From positions 1 to 13,312 of the forward strand of contig DBCR01000008.1 in assembly GCA_002293125.1 (NCBI GenBank): a stretch of DNA of 13,312 nucleotides. Reading direction: 5' to 3'. The DNA comes from Opitutia bacterium UBA953 (GTDB lineage Bacteria; Verrucomicrobiota; Verrucomicrobiia; Opitutales; UBA953). Every line of letters begins with the position of its first letter. Position 1 is the stretch's first letter. Under the pieces are notes generated by a model, which saw only the letters and a list, made by a program, of their open reading frames with translations, made no database searches and was not told where the DNA came from. This document shows, one piece after another, positions 1 to 7,548 of the stretch. The translations under genes and the position numbers were made by a program.

Positions 1-1038
1 AGCCAGCACCCCCTGCTGACTCCCGCCCTCGTGCTTCAGGAGCTCCCTGCGTCCGAGAAGGCTACCGAGGTCGTGACGACCGCCCGTAGGGATGCCGCCA
101 AGGTCATTTCCGGCCAGGACGACCGTCTGATGGTCATCGTCGGCCCTTGTTCCGTCCACGACACCAAGGCCGCCTTGGAATACGCCGCCCTCCTCCAGAA
201 GGAAGCCCAGAAGCATGCCGCCGAGCTCCTGGTCGTCATGCGTGTCTATTTCGAGAAGCCTCGCACCACCGTCGGCTGGAAGGGCCTGATCAACGATCCG
301 CAGGTCGATGGCTCCTTCCGCATCAACGAAGGCCTCCGCCTCGCCCGCGGCCTCCTCGCGCAGATCGCCGAGATGGGCCTGCCGTCCGCCACCGAATTCC
401 TCGACCCGATCACGCCCCAGTACGTGGCTGACCTTGTTTCCTACGGCGCGATCGGTGCTCGCACGACCGAGAGCCAGATCCACCGCGAGCTCGCTTCGGG
501 TCTGTCCATGCCGGTCGGTTTCAAGAACGGCACCGACGGTTCGATCCAGGTCGCCGTCGACGCCTGCCTTTCCGCTCGTGCGTCCCACTGGTTCCCGTCC
601 GTCACCAAGGAAGGGGTCGTCGCCATCTTCCAGACCGCGGGTAACCCCGACGCGCATATCATCCTGCGTGGTGGTTCCCGCACTGGTCCTAACTACGGCG
701 CTGAATTCGTCACCGACGCCGCGGCCCGCATCCTGAAGGCCGGCCTCAGCTCCCGCCTCGTCATCGATTGCTCGCACGGCAACAGTTCGAAGGATCATCG
801 TCGCCAGCCGCTCGTCGCCGCGGACATCGCCGCCCAGGTCGCCGCGGGTTCGCACGTGATTGCGGGCGTGATGGTCGAAAGCCACCTCGTCGAAGGCCGC
901 CAGGACTGGAAGGGCAAGGACGCCTCCACCTACGGTTGCAGTATTACCGACGCCTGCATCTCTTTCCAGGAGACCATCCCGGTCCTCGACGGACTTGCTG
1001 CCGCCGTCCGCGCCCGCCGCGCGGTCAAGCAGTCCTAA
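1..1038 (+). CDS. aroG: 3-deoxy-7-phosphoheptulonate (DAHP) synthase, class I AroG/AroF/AroH type, 5' end cut by window edge
   Basis: This enzyme condenses phosphoenolpyruvate and erythrose-4-phosphate to DAHP, the first step of the shikimate pathway, in the cytoplasm. The reading frame is open from base 1, and the residues before the GTG at 31 (PLLTPALVLQELPASEK) align with the E. coli AroG N-terminus around LLPPVALLEKFPATE. The GTG is therefore internal and the real start lies upstream; roughly 10-25 residues are missing. The 345 visible residues carry GPCSVHD, FEKPRTTVGWKGLIND, ARTTESQIHRELASGLS and GFKNGTDGS. Counted from the first visible codon, the metal and active-site residues correspond to Cys50, Lys86, His259, Glu293 and Asp317. 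Which aromatic amino acid inhibits it cannot be read safely, so the symbol stands for the family, not the isozyme. The Lrp-type regulator gene starts 8 bases after the stop. Confidence 0.95.
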   Translation, partial: SQHPLLTPALVLQELPASEKATEVVTTARRDAAKVISGQDDRLMVIVGPCSVHDTKAALEYAALLQKEAQKHAAELLVVMRVYFEKPRTTVGWKGLINDPQVDGSFRINEGLRLARGLLAQIAEMGLPSATEFLDPITPQYVADLVSYGAIGARTTESQIHRELASGLSMPVGFKNGTDGSIQVAVDACLSARASHWFPSVTKEGVVAIFQTAGNPDAHIILRGGSRTGPNYGAEFVTDAAARILKAGLSSRLVIDCSHGNSSKDHRRQPLVAADIAAQVAAGSHVIAGVMVESHLVEGRQDWKGKDASTYGCSITDACISFQETIPVLDGLAAAVRARRAVKQS

Positions 1039-1046
1039 TTTTCGCC

Positions 1047-1529
1047 ATGAACTCCGTACTCAAGCTCATCCTCGATGGGGAAGCCCTCGATACCGCCCAG
1101 ATCGGCAAAATCCTCGGTCTCGGCGCCGAAGCCGTGGACCGTGAGCTCGCCGCCTTGCGCCAGCAGGGTGTCCTCCTGGGCATGCGCCCGGTGCTGAACC
1201 CGAGCTACGAGTCCGAGCACCGCGTCCGCGCGGTCATCGAAATCAAGATTCGCACCGAAGGCGTCGGCGGCTTCGACGGTATCGCCGAACGCATCTCCAG
1301 CTTCGAACAGGTGGAGAGCTGCTACCTCATGTCCGGCGGCTACGACCTCCTCGTCGTCGTCACGGCCGACAACCTCTACAAGGTGGCCGGCTTCGTCCAC
1401 GAGCGCCTCGCCCGCATCGACGGCGTGCAGGGCACTTCGACGCACTTCTTCCTCCGCGCCTACAAGAAGGACGGCTTCATCGTGAACGCCGAAGCTTCCC
1501 GTCGCGACCAGCCCTCGGTCAGCCCTTGA
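1047..1529 (+). CDS. Lrp/AsnC-family transcriptional regulator, AlaR (YugG)-like
   Basis: This 160-residue protein has the Lrp/AsnC layout. A short N-terminal helix-turn-helix (about residues 1-52, including AQIGKILGLGAEAVDRELAA and GVLLGMRPVLNP) is followed by a RAM ligand-binding domain (about 60-145), with FEQVESCYLMSGGYDLLVVV and a late THFFLRAYKKDGFIV strand. The closest family I recall is Bacillus YugG/AlaR, which shares this C-terminal pattern and controls the alanine aminotransferase gene beside it. An aminotransferase likewise starts 13 bases downstream here. The frame is open far upstream (to 768) inside aroG, but the ATG at 1047 is chosen because Lrp homology begins there and it follows the aroG stop. 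No Shine-Dalgarno motif precedes it. The likely job is amino-acid-responsive control of its own transcription unit; the effector is unknown and could be alanine or an aromatic amino acid. Confidence 0.88.
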   Translation: MNSVLKLILDGEALDTAQIGKILGLGAEAVDRELAALRQQGVLLGMRPVLNPSYESEHRVRAVIEIKIRTEGVGGFDGIAERISSFEQVESCYLMSGGYDLLVVVTADNLYKVAGFVHERLARIDGVQGTSTHFFLRAYKKDGFIVNAEASRRDQPSVSP

Positions 1530-1542
1530 GCCCAGCCTGACC

Positions 1543-2718
1543 ATGGATTCTTCAGGCCGTTTCGTGGCGCGACATGTCGCGACCTTGCCCAAATCGGGCA
1601 TCCGTGACTTCTTTGCCATCGTATCGAAGATGAAGGACGCCGTGTCGCTAGGCATCGGCGAACCCGACTTCGTCACGCCCTACCACATCCGCGAAGCTGC
1701 GATCTCTTCCCTCGAGAAGGGACGCACTTCTTACACGGATAACCGCGGCACCCAGCAGTTCCGCGAGGAGATTTCCCGTTACGTCGCCAAGAACTACGGC
1801 CCCGAATATGATCCCGAGACCGAGATCCTTGGCACCATCGGCGTGTCCGAAGCCCTTGATATCCTGCTCCGCTCGACCCTGAATCCTGGCGATAAGGTGC
1901 TGTACCACGAGCCCTGCTACGTGAGCTACGCGCCGAGCGTCACGCTCTGCCACGCCGAAGCCATTCCGATCCGCACCGTCGCTGCCGACCAGTTCGCGCT
2001 CGATCCGGCCGCCTTGCGTGCCGCCTGGCAGCCGGGCTGCAAACTGCTCATCCTGAATTTCCCGACGAACCCGACCGGCGGCACCGCCGACCGTTCCAAG
2101 CTCGAGGCCATCGCCAAGTTCGCCATCGAGAAGGACCTCCTGGTCGCTTCGGATGAGATCTACTCCGAACTCACGTTCGAAGGTGACCACGTGTCCATCG
2201 CCTCGCTGCCCGGCATGCGCGAGCGCACGGTCTTCCTGCACGGTTTCTCAAAGGCTTTCGCGATGACCGGCTTCCGCATCGGCTACGCCTGCGGTCCCGC
2301 CGCCGTCATCGATGGCATGCTCAAGGTGCACCAGTATGGCATCATGTGCGCTCCCATCATGAGCCAGGAAGCCGCCGTCGAGGCGCTCCGTAACGGCCGC
2401 GATTCGATGCTCCATATGCGCGACAAGTATCGCGAGCGCCGCGACTTCATCGTCCGCCGCTTCAACGAGCTCGGCCTGCCGTGCCACCTTCCGCGGGGAG
2501 CGTTCTACGCCTTCCCGGACATCACCTCGACCGGTATGGATTCCATGACCTTCGCCCAGAAGCTCCTCGAACAGCAGAAAGTGGCCATGGTCCCGGGTAC
2601 GGCCTTCGGTGCCGCCGGCGCTGGTTTCTGCCGTGCGTCCTTCTCGACCAGCTACGAGAAAATCCATGAGGCTGGTGAGCGAATCGCCCGCTTCTTGGAC
2701 ACCATCCCGCGTCGCTGA
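1543..2718 (+). CDS. PLP-dependent class I/II aminotransferase (AlaT/PatA-like)
   Basis: A 391-residue fold-type I aminotransferase, about the usual family length. Visible motifs are SLGIGEPDFVTP (35-46), SYTDNRGTQQFRE in the substrate loop (63-75), NPTGG with Asn176, SDEIYSEL with Asp204 and Tyr207 that hold the cofactor, GFSKAFAMTGFRIGY with the Schiff-base Lys237, and GFCRASFS with the carboxylate-binding Arg364. The segment LKVHQYGIMCAPIMSQEAA closely resembles Bacillus PatA/YugH enzymes, which transaminate alanine, aspartate-type or aromatic substrates. Its place after an Lrp-type regulator matches the alaR-alaT pair of Bacillus. Its place after DAHP synthase also allows a role in the last step of phenylalanine or tyrosine synthesis. 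The substrate cannot be settled from sequence alone. The ATG at 1543 has no Shine-Dalgarno motif. Confidence 0.93.
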   Translation: MDSSGRFVARHVATLPKSGIRDFFAIVSKMKDAVSLGIGEPDFVTPYHIREAAISSLEKGRTSYTDNRGTQQFREEISRYVAKNYGPEYDPETEILGTIGVSEALDILLRSTLNPGDKVLYHEPCYVSYAPSVTLCHAEAIPIRTVAADQFALDPAALRAAWQPGCKLLILNFPTNPTGGTADRSKLEAIAKFAIEKDLLVASDEIYSELTFEGDHVSIASLPGMRERTVFLHGFSKAFAMTGFRIGYACGPAAVIDGMLKVHQYGIMCAPIMSQEAAVEALRNGRDSMLHMRDKYRERRDFIVRRFNELGLPCHLPRGAFYAFPDITSTGMDSMTFAQKLLEQQKVAMVPGTAFGAAGAGFCRASFSTSYEKIHEAGERIARFLDTIPRR

Positions 2719-2736
2719 CGCATCCTTGCTTGCTAG

Positions 2737-2758
2737 GCGGTCAGGTAGCCCTGACTGT
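2737..2758 (+). other. Hairpin just upstream of the der start codon
   Basis: Bases 2737-2745 pair with 2750-2758 around a four-base loop (TAGC). There are nine continuous pairs, two of them G-U wobbles, with a perfect six-base core GTCAGG/CCTGAC. No T-run follows, so it is not an intrinsic terminator. It ends six bases before the der ATG, exactly where a ribosome-binding site would sit. A role in RNA processing or translation control is possible but unproven. Confidence 0.4.
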
Positions 2759-2764
2759 CCTCCC

Positions 2765-4423
2765 ATGGAACGGAACACAGAAATTTCGCGCGCGGTAGCC
2801 ATCGTGGGACGGCCCAACGTCGGTAAGAGTCGCCTCTTCAACCGTCTGGTGGGACGCCGCATCTCGATCGTGCACGATCAACCTGGGGTCACGCGTGACC
2901 TCATCACGTCCGACATCTTCGAAGGTCGCTATACCTTGATGGATACCGGCGGCATCGGTCTGTATCGCGCCGAGCTGACGCCTAAGCTCATCGCTGACGC
3001 CGTGGAAGAGCAGGTCGACTTCGCTCTCGCCGCCGCCGCGCTCGTGCTTCTTGTCGTCGACGCTTCCGAAGGCTGCGCCGCCCTCGATCTCGAAGTCGCC
3101 ACCATGCTTCGCCAGGCTGGCAAGAAGGTCGTGGTCGTCGCCAACAAGGCCGACACCGAAGAGCGCGACGGACTGATGTCCGAGTTCTTTGCTCTTGGTT
3201 TCGGCGAGCCTCTCCTCATCTCCGCCGAACATGGCCGCGGCATCCCGCAGCTGCAGGCGCTGATCATCAAACTCCTCGGCCCGGAGCCGACGACCCCGCG
3301 CGAAGAAGGCCCCCGCCCGATTCGCCTCGCCCTTGCCGGTCGCCCGAACGTCGGCAAGAGTTCGCTCGGCAATCGCCTGCTCGGCGCCTCCCGTCTCATC
3401 GTCAGTGAAGTCGCCGGTACGACCCGCGACCCTGTGCGCGCCGGGCTTTCCCGCACCAAGGCGGATGGTTCGCAGGCGAAGTTCTCGCTCGTCGATACCG
3501 CCGGTCGTCGCACCGCCAACAAGCGCGACACCCTTGATTTCTACTCGCAGGTCCGTTCCGACGAGATCCTCGCCGAGACCGACGTGGTCTTCCTGGTGCT
3601 CGACGCTGGTCAGGGCGTGACCCGTATCGACAAGCAGCTCGCCGGTGAGCTCGCGCTCCTCGGTTGCGGCCTCGTCCTCGTGGTCAACAAGTGGGACCTC
3701 GCGAAGAAGGCCTTCCGCGACAAGAATATCGACGGCTTCGAGGACGAAGAGGAATTCCGCGCTAAGTTCCGCTCGGCCATCCGCCGTGAACTCTTCTTCT
3801 TGCCGGAGCCTCCGATCCTGTTCGTCTCCGCCCAGACCGGCCTCCGCGCCGAAGACATGCTGGACGCTGCCGAAGGCGTCTTCGTCCGAGCCGGCACCGC
3901 GATCTCCACCGGTCGCCTCAATCGCGTCGTGCAGGACCTGATGATCAAGCGCCCTCCGCGCATGGTCTCCGGCAAGCGCTTCAAGTGCTACTACGTGACG
4001 CAGGTTTCCAAGCGCCCGATCCGTTTCCGCCTGTTCTGCAATTCCGAGGAACGCCTTGAGGATGCCTACCAGCGCTTCTTGGTGAAGGGCGTGCATGAGA
4101 GCTTCGACCTTTCTGGCGTTCCGCTCTACTTGGACATCGTCGGTAAGCCCAAGCAGACGGGTCGCCGTGCCGGTGGTCCTGGCGCCGCCGCGGGTTCTCC
4201 GATGCCCGAAATCGAAGGCGAAGCGCGCAAGCCGCTCGCCAAGGTATCCGGCAAGGCCGTCATCGCAGCCGCTCCGAAAAAGGCGATTGGTCCGTCTGGT
4301 CCGCGTCTCGGCAAGTCCAAGAATCCGCGCAGCAAGAACGCTCCGGTCCGCAAGAAATCCTTCACCCGCTGGGATAAGCCGCGCTCGCTGAAGGGTCGCG
4401 CCGCGCGCCAGGCCCGCAAGTAA
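2765..4423 (+). CDS. der: Ribosome-assembly GTPase Der (EngA) with a long basic C-terminal tail
   Basis: Der is an essential tandem GTPase that works in maturation of the 50S ribosomal subunit. The 552-residue protein has a first G domain (about 10-170) with GRPNVGKS at 15-22, DTGG and NKAD, and a second (about 185-370) with GRPNVGKS at 192-199, DTAG and NKWD. A KH-like RNA-binding domain follows (about 375-460; KRPPRM...KRFKCYYVTQ...PLYLDIVGK). Der is usually about 435-490 residues. The excess is a tail of roughly 90 residues after 460, rich in Lys, Arg, Ala, Gly and Pro. The frame is open upstream to 2609, but the ATG at 2765 is chosen because Der homology begins there and it clears the aminotransferase stop by 46 bases. 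The fmt start follows 3 bases after the stop, so the two are surely cotranscribed. Confidence 0.96.
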   Translation: MERNTEISRAVAIVGRPNVGKSRLFNRLVGRRISIVHDQPGVTRDLITSDIFEGRYTLMDTGGIGLYRAELTPKLIADAVEEQVDFALAAAALVLLVVDASEGCAALDLEVATMLRQAGKKVVVVANKADTEERDGLMSEFFALGFGEPLLISAEHGRGIPQLQALIIKLLGPEPTTPREEGPRPIRLALAGRPNVGKSSLGNRLLGASRLIVSEVAGTTRDPVRAGLSRTKADGSQAKFSLVDTAGRRTANKRDTLDFYSQVRSDEILAETDVVFLVLDAGQGVTRIDKQLAGELALLGCGLVLVVNKWDLAKKAFRDKNIDGFEDEEEFRAKFRSAIRRELFFLPEPPILFVSAQTGLRAEDMLDAAEGVFVRAGTAISTGRLNRVVQDLMIKRPPRMVSGKRFKCYYVTQVSKRPIRFRLFCNSEERLEDAYQRFLVKGVHESFDLSGVPLYLDIVGKPKQTGRRAGGPGAAAGSPMPEIEGEARKPLAKVSGKAVIAAAPKKAIGPSGPRLGKSKNPRSKNAPVRKKSFTRWDKPRSLKGRAARQARK

Positions 4424-4426
4424 CGC

Positions 4427-5419
4427 ATGCCGCGGAGATTGGTCCTGCTCGGTTCGGATGAGATCGCGCTCCCGGTTTTCGCCGCGGCCCGTGCCTTGCC
4501 CGACACCGAGGTGGTGGCCGTGTATTCGCAACCGGACCGTCCCGCTGGGCGTGGCCAGGAGGTCCGCCCAAACCCCGTCGCCGCCTGGGCCCGGGCCGAA
4601 GGCTTGATGCTCCTTCAGCCTGAAAAGCTCGAAGCCGCGGACGCCGTCCATCTCATCTCCTTGCAAGCCGACCTCGGCGTGGTGATGGCCTATGGCCAGC
4701 TCCTGAAGGATGATTTCCTCGCCGCCCCGCGTCTGGGCTTCGTGAATTTCCACGGTTCGCTACTGCCTGAACTGCGCGGAGCCACGCCTGTAGAGGGCGC
4801 CCTCGCCCTCGGTCTGGCTGAGACCGGCGTCTCGCTGCAGCAGGTGGTGCGCAAACTTGATGCCGGCCCCCTCCACGCATCCGCTCGGACCAAGATTCAA
4901 CCCGGCGAGGGCAGGGCGACGCTCCGCGCCCGGCTCGGTGTCATCGCCGGCGAACTCGCCACCGCCGCACTGCCGTCCGTGCTCACCGCGACCTCCGTCG
5001 CCGTTCCACAGGATGAGGCTGAGGTCACCTATGCTCGGCGCCTGACGCGGGCTGATGCGCCCTTGGATTTCCGTCAGCCCGCCGTCGTCCTGCGTCAGCG
5101 TATCCTCTCCGTTGAGGGCTGGCCTGGTTCCACCTTCGATCATCGTGCCGCCCTCATTAAGGTCGGCGCCGCGACGGTCGAGGACTCCGTGGCTGCTGCC
5201 GCGCCTGGTACCATCGTCGCTGCCGATCGTGCCGGCGTGCGGATCGCTTGCGGCCAGGGCACCTTGGTCGTGACGCATCTGCAACGCCCGGGTGGCAAGA
5301 TGCTTCCCGCCGGCGAATTCCTCGCGGGATATCCGCTCGTAGTCGGCGAGGTCCTCGCTTCCGCCGAAATGCCTGCCTTCGTGTCGGATCGGCCGTTTCC
5401 GCGGGCACCCAAGGCATAA
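4427..5419 (+). CDS. fmt: Methionyl-tRNA formyltransferase
   Basis: Fmt formylates initiator Met-tRNA using 10-formyltetrahydrofolate, which allows efficient translation initiation. The 330-residue protein has the usual family length. The N-terminal formyltransferase domain (about 1-190) shows the catalytic set Asn107, His109 and Asp145 in NFHGSLLP (107-114) and KLDAGPLH (143-150), with RGATPVEGAL in between. A C-terminal tRNA-binding barrel domain (about 205-310) contains TYARRLTRADAPLDF and ILSVEGWPGS. It starts 3 bases after der, without a Shine-Dalgarno motif. The peptide deformylase gene (def), the common partner of fmt, is not in this window. A related formyltransferase is unlikely because the SLLP motif and the tRNA-binding domain are both present. 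Confidence 0.94.
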   Translation: MPRRLVLLGSDEIALPVFAAARALPDTEVVAVYSQPDRPAGRGQEVRPNPVAAWARAEGLMLLQPEKLEAADAVHLISLQADLGVVMAYGQLLKDDFLAAPRLGFVNFHGSLLPELRGATPVEGALALGLAETGVSLQQVVRKLDAGPLHASARTKIQPGEGRATLRARLGVIAGELATAALPSVLTATSVAVPQDEAEVTYARRLTRADAPLDFRQPAVVLRQRILSVEGWPGSTFDHRAALIKVGAATVEDSVAAAAPGTIVAADRAGVRIACGQGTLVVTHLQRPGGKMLPAGEFLAGYPLVVGEVLASAEMPAFVSDRPFPRAPKA

Positions 5420-5457
5420 TCGCTTGATTAGCCCTCGCCGCTGGATGTCATAAGGCC

Positions 5458-7530
5458 ATGCGAGCCTTCCATCTCTGCCTCTTCCTGGCCGTGGGAGCCA
5501 TGGCGCAGCAGAAAGACGTCTCCTTCCGTAATGTCCTCGGCGGATCCTTTGCCGGTTTCTCGGAGGATGAGAAGGCGGAGAAAATCTGGGAAGCGACCGC
5601 CGTGGTCATGCGTCCAGCCGCGGAGGCGGGCGTCTGGGATATGGAAGCCATCAAAGTGCAGTCGCTCCGCGGCGGTAAGCCTTGGGCCGTCTTCACAAGC
5701 CCGAACGGCACGATGGTCCCGGCTCGTCGCTCCGCGCAGGGCAATGGTGTCGTCCAATCTTCCTCTCCGGCGTTCAACCTGACCGGCAAGGGCTGGAGCT
5801 GGCGTTCGACGCCCAAGGGCGACAGCTTCGCGATTCTCGCCGATGTCGTAGCCGAACTCGATCTGGCTAAACCGCTCTCCAAGCGCCTGCGCCTCCGCGC
5901 TCCGCGCATGGACGCTTCTCCGGTGGAAGGCGGTACGCTCATGGTCTTCCAGGGCGGCGTGGTGGCCGAACGTTTCGGCGAGCGTACTACCTGTGAGCGA
6001 CTCGAATGCCTCGTCAGTGATGGCCCCGGGGGCGACGCCACCTGTCGTTCCATCGTCGCCTCCGGCCGAGTGGTCCGCGTGCTGGATAAGCAGACGTTGC
6101 GCGGCGACAGTGCCACCTTTGACCCCAAGGACGATTCCGCTGAACTCATCGGACATGTCGAACTCGAGGAGCCGGAGGTCAAGGCCTCGGCGCAGCGTCT
6201 GCGCCACCAGCCCAGACTCGGCCTGACACAGCTCTTCGCCGGCGACGGCAAGCAGGTGAATCTGCATCTCCAGCGCAAGCAGCAGGAGCCGGCCGACCTC
6301 GCGGGAGAGCTCGTCACGATCCGCCGCGACGTCACCACGGGTAATTCGCAGGTCGAGGTGCAAGATAATGCATCGTTCCTTTCCACCCAGTCTCGGCTGA
6401 CCGCCCGTCGTTTGGTCGCCACCGAAGGTCGCGATGGCACGAGCCTGCTCGTGGCCGAAGGCGGCGTGAAGGGTCGTCTGGAGGGTAATGAGTTCGAGTC
6501 CGGCAAGGCCCTTTGGGATCGAGCCAAGCGGATCCTCGACCTTCAGGATCTCCCGCGACTCCGCGAGGCCCGCGGTCTCGAGGCGGCTGGCTTCTCGATT
6601 CGTACCGATGCGCTCAAGGACCGCATCGAGATTCGTTCAGGTCCCGGCATCCGTGCTGCCATTCGTCTGCCTGCGGGCGAACTTGGCGGAGCGCCCGGAC
6701 TCGCCGAAGCCAATCAGATCGTGGTCGTCACCGAGGACGGCGCCATGCAAGTCGAGATGATGGGGGCGGTCCGTTATGTCGCCGGAACCGTCACCACCGA
6801 GTCCGATCAGATGGTGGCGTTTGCGACGCCTAAGTCGAAGAAGTCCTCAGAATACGAACTCAACAAGGCGATCCTGTCCGGCAACGTCCGATATGTGCAA
6901 CCTGGTCTGCGCTGTGCTGCCGAACGCGTCGACCTCACGCCGGCCGTGCAGATCGAGGAAGTACTGACCAAGGACGCCCTGGTCGGTCGGCCCCGTCTGC
7001 TTACCCTATCCGGCGGTTCAGGAGCGACCCGCCCGCACCTCTTCCTGACTTCTACCGGTGGCAAAAACGTGGAGTTCATCGCTGACGCCCATGAGGTGCT
7101 CACGACTCTCGAGCTCACTAAGTTCTTCCTTCGCGGTTCCGTGGCGATGCGTTCCGATGGCACCGACGCCACCTGCGATCTGCTCGAAGGGATGGCGTCC
7201 CCTGACAAGGCCGGTCATCTCTTGGCCCGTCAGGTCGTCGGCCGCGGTAACGTCGTTGTCGTCGCGGGCGGTACGACGGCCAAGGGGCGTACGCTTGAGA
7301 TGCAGCCGGAAAAGGGTACCGCGCGCCTCATTGGGGATGCCCGTATCGTGGACAGACTCGGTAACGAAGGCGTGCCGGCCAAGGAAGTCACCTACGACAT
7401 GCGCACGCACGCCTGGCGGATGGATTCCGCGCCGGATGACGTGAACCCCGGACAGGTGGTCCGCCCCAAGATCTTCCTCGGCCGCGACTTCACCTTGCCG
7501 GAGGTCAAAAACCTCGACAACGGACGCTGA
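5458..7530 (+). CDS. Large LptC/LptA (OstA)-like LPS-export protein
   Basis: A 690-residue protein beginning with a signal-peptide-like segment (hydrophobic 5-16, possible cleavage after AMA at 14-16), so probably periplasmic. Residues about 36-135 look like an LptC-type unit (GVWDMEAIKVQSLRGGK, FTSPNGTM, FNLTGKGWSW, FAILADVVAEL). The rest holds repeated OstA/LptA-like beta units of the form 'element creating a tag, then GNV or GHV': about 195-250 (LRGDSATFDPKDDSAELIGHVEL), 310-365, 435-492 (AILSGNVRYV), 552-578 and 588-655 (GRGNVVVVAGGTTAKGRTLE, ARLIGDARIVD). LptA and LptC in E. coli are each only about 185-190 residues. The gene lies 18 bases before lptB, whose product powers LPS extraction, which supports a role as the periplasmic bridge. 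The domain reading comes from motif resemblance only; LptC/LptA fusion is the favoured reading. Confidence 0.78.
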   Translation: MRAFHLCLFLAVGAMAQQKDVSFRNVLGGSFAGFSEDEKAEKIWEATAVVMRPAAEAGVWDMEAIKVQSLRGGKPWAVFTSPNGTMVPARRSAQGNGVVQSSSPAFNLTGKGWSWRSTPKGDSFAILADVVAELDLAKPLSKRLRLRAPRMDASPVEGGTLMVFQGGVVAERFGERTTCERLECLVSDGPGGDATCRSIVASGRVVRVLDKQTLRGDSATFDPKDDSAELIGHVELEEPEVKASAQRLRHQPRLGLTQLFAGDGKQVNLHLQRKQQEPADLAGELVTIRRDVTTGNSQVEVQDNASFLSTQSRLTARRLVATEGRDGTSLLVAEGGVKGRLEGNEFESGKALWDRAKRILDLQDLPRLREARGLEAAGFSIRTDALKDRIEIRSGPGIRAAIRLPAGELGGAPGLAEANQIVVVTEDGAMQVEMMGAVRYVAGTVTTESDQMVAFATPKSKKSSEYELNKAILSGNVRYVQPGLRCAAERVDLTPAVQIEEVLTKDALVGRPRLLTLSGGSGATRPHLFLTSTGGKNVEFIADAHEVLTTLELTKFFLRGSVAMRSDGTDATCDLLEGMASPDKAGHLLARQVVGRGNVVVVAGGTTAKGRTLEMQPEKGTARLIGDARIVDRLGNEGVPAKEVTYDMRTHAWRMDSAPDDVNPGQVVRPKIFLGRDFTLPEVKNLDNGR

Positions 7531-7548
7531 CCGCTTCCTCCTACAAAT

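Noticed and set aside
768..1046. A longer version of the Lrp-type regulator starting inside aroG.
   Set aside because: The extra residues are an out-of-frame reading of aroG, rich in Arg and Pro. Family homology begins at the ATG at 1047.
2741..4753. A 670-codon open frame on the minus strand opposite der and fmt.
   Set aside because: It lies wholly opposite strongly identified genes and spans their junction. Its product is a biased composition with no family motif. GC-rich codon use regularly leaves the opposite strand open.
5428..6527. Two long minus-strand frames (311 and 359 codons) opposite the LptC/LptA-like gene.
   Set aside because: They overlap each other and a convincing plus-strand gene with a signal peptide. 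Their products are Arg/Ser/Pro-rich or His/Asp-rich, typical of shadow frames.
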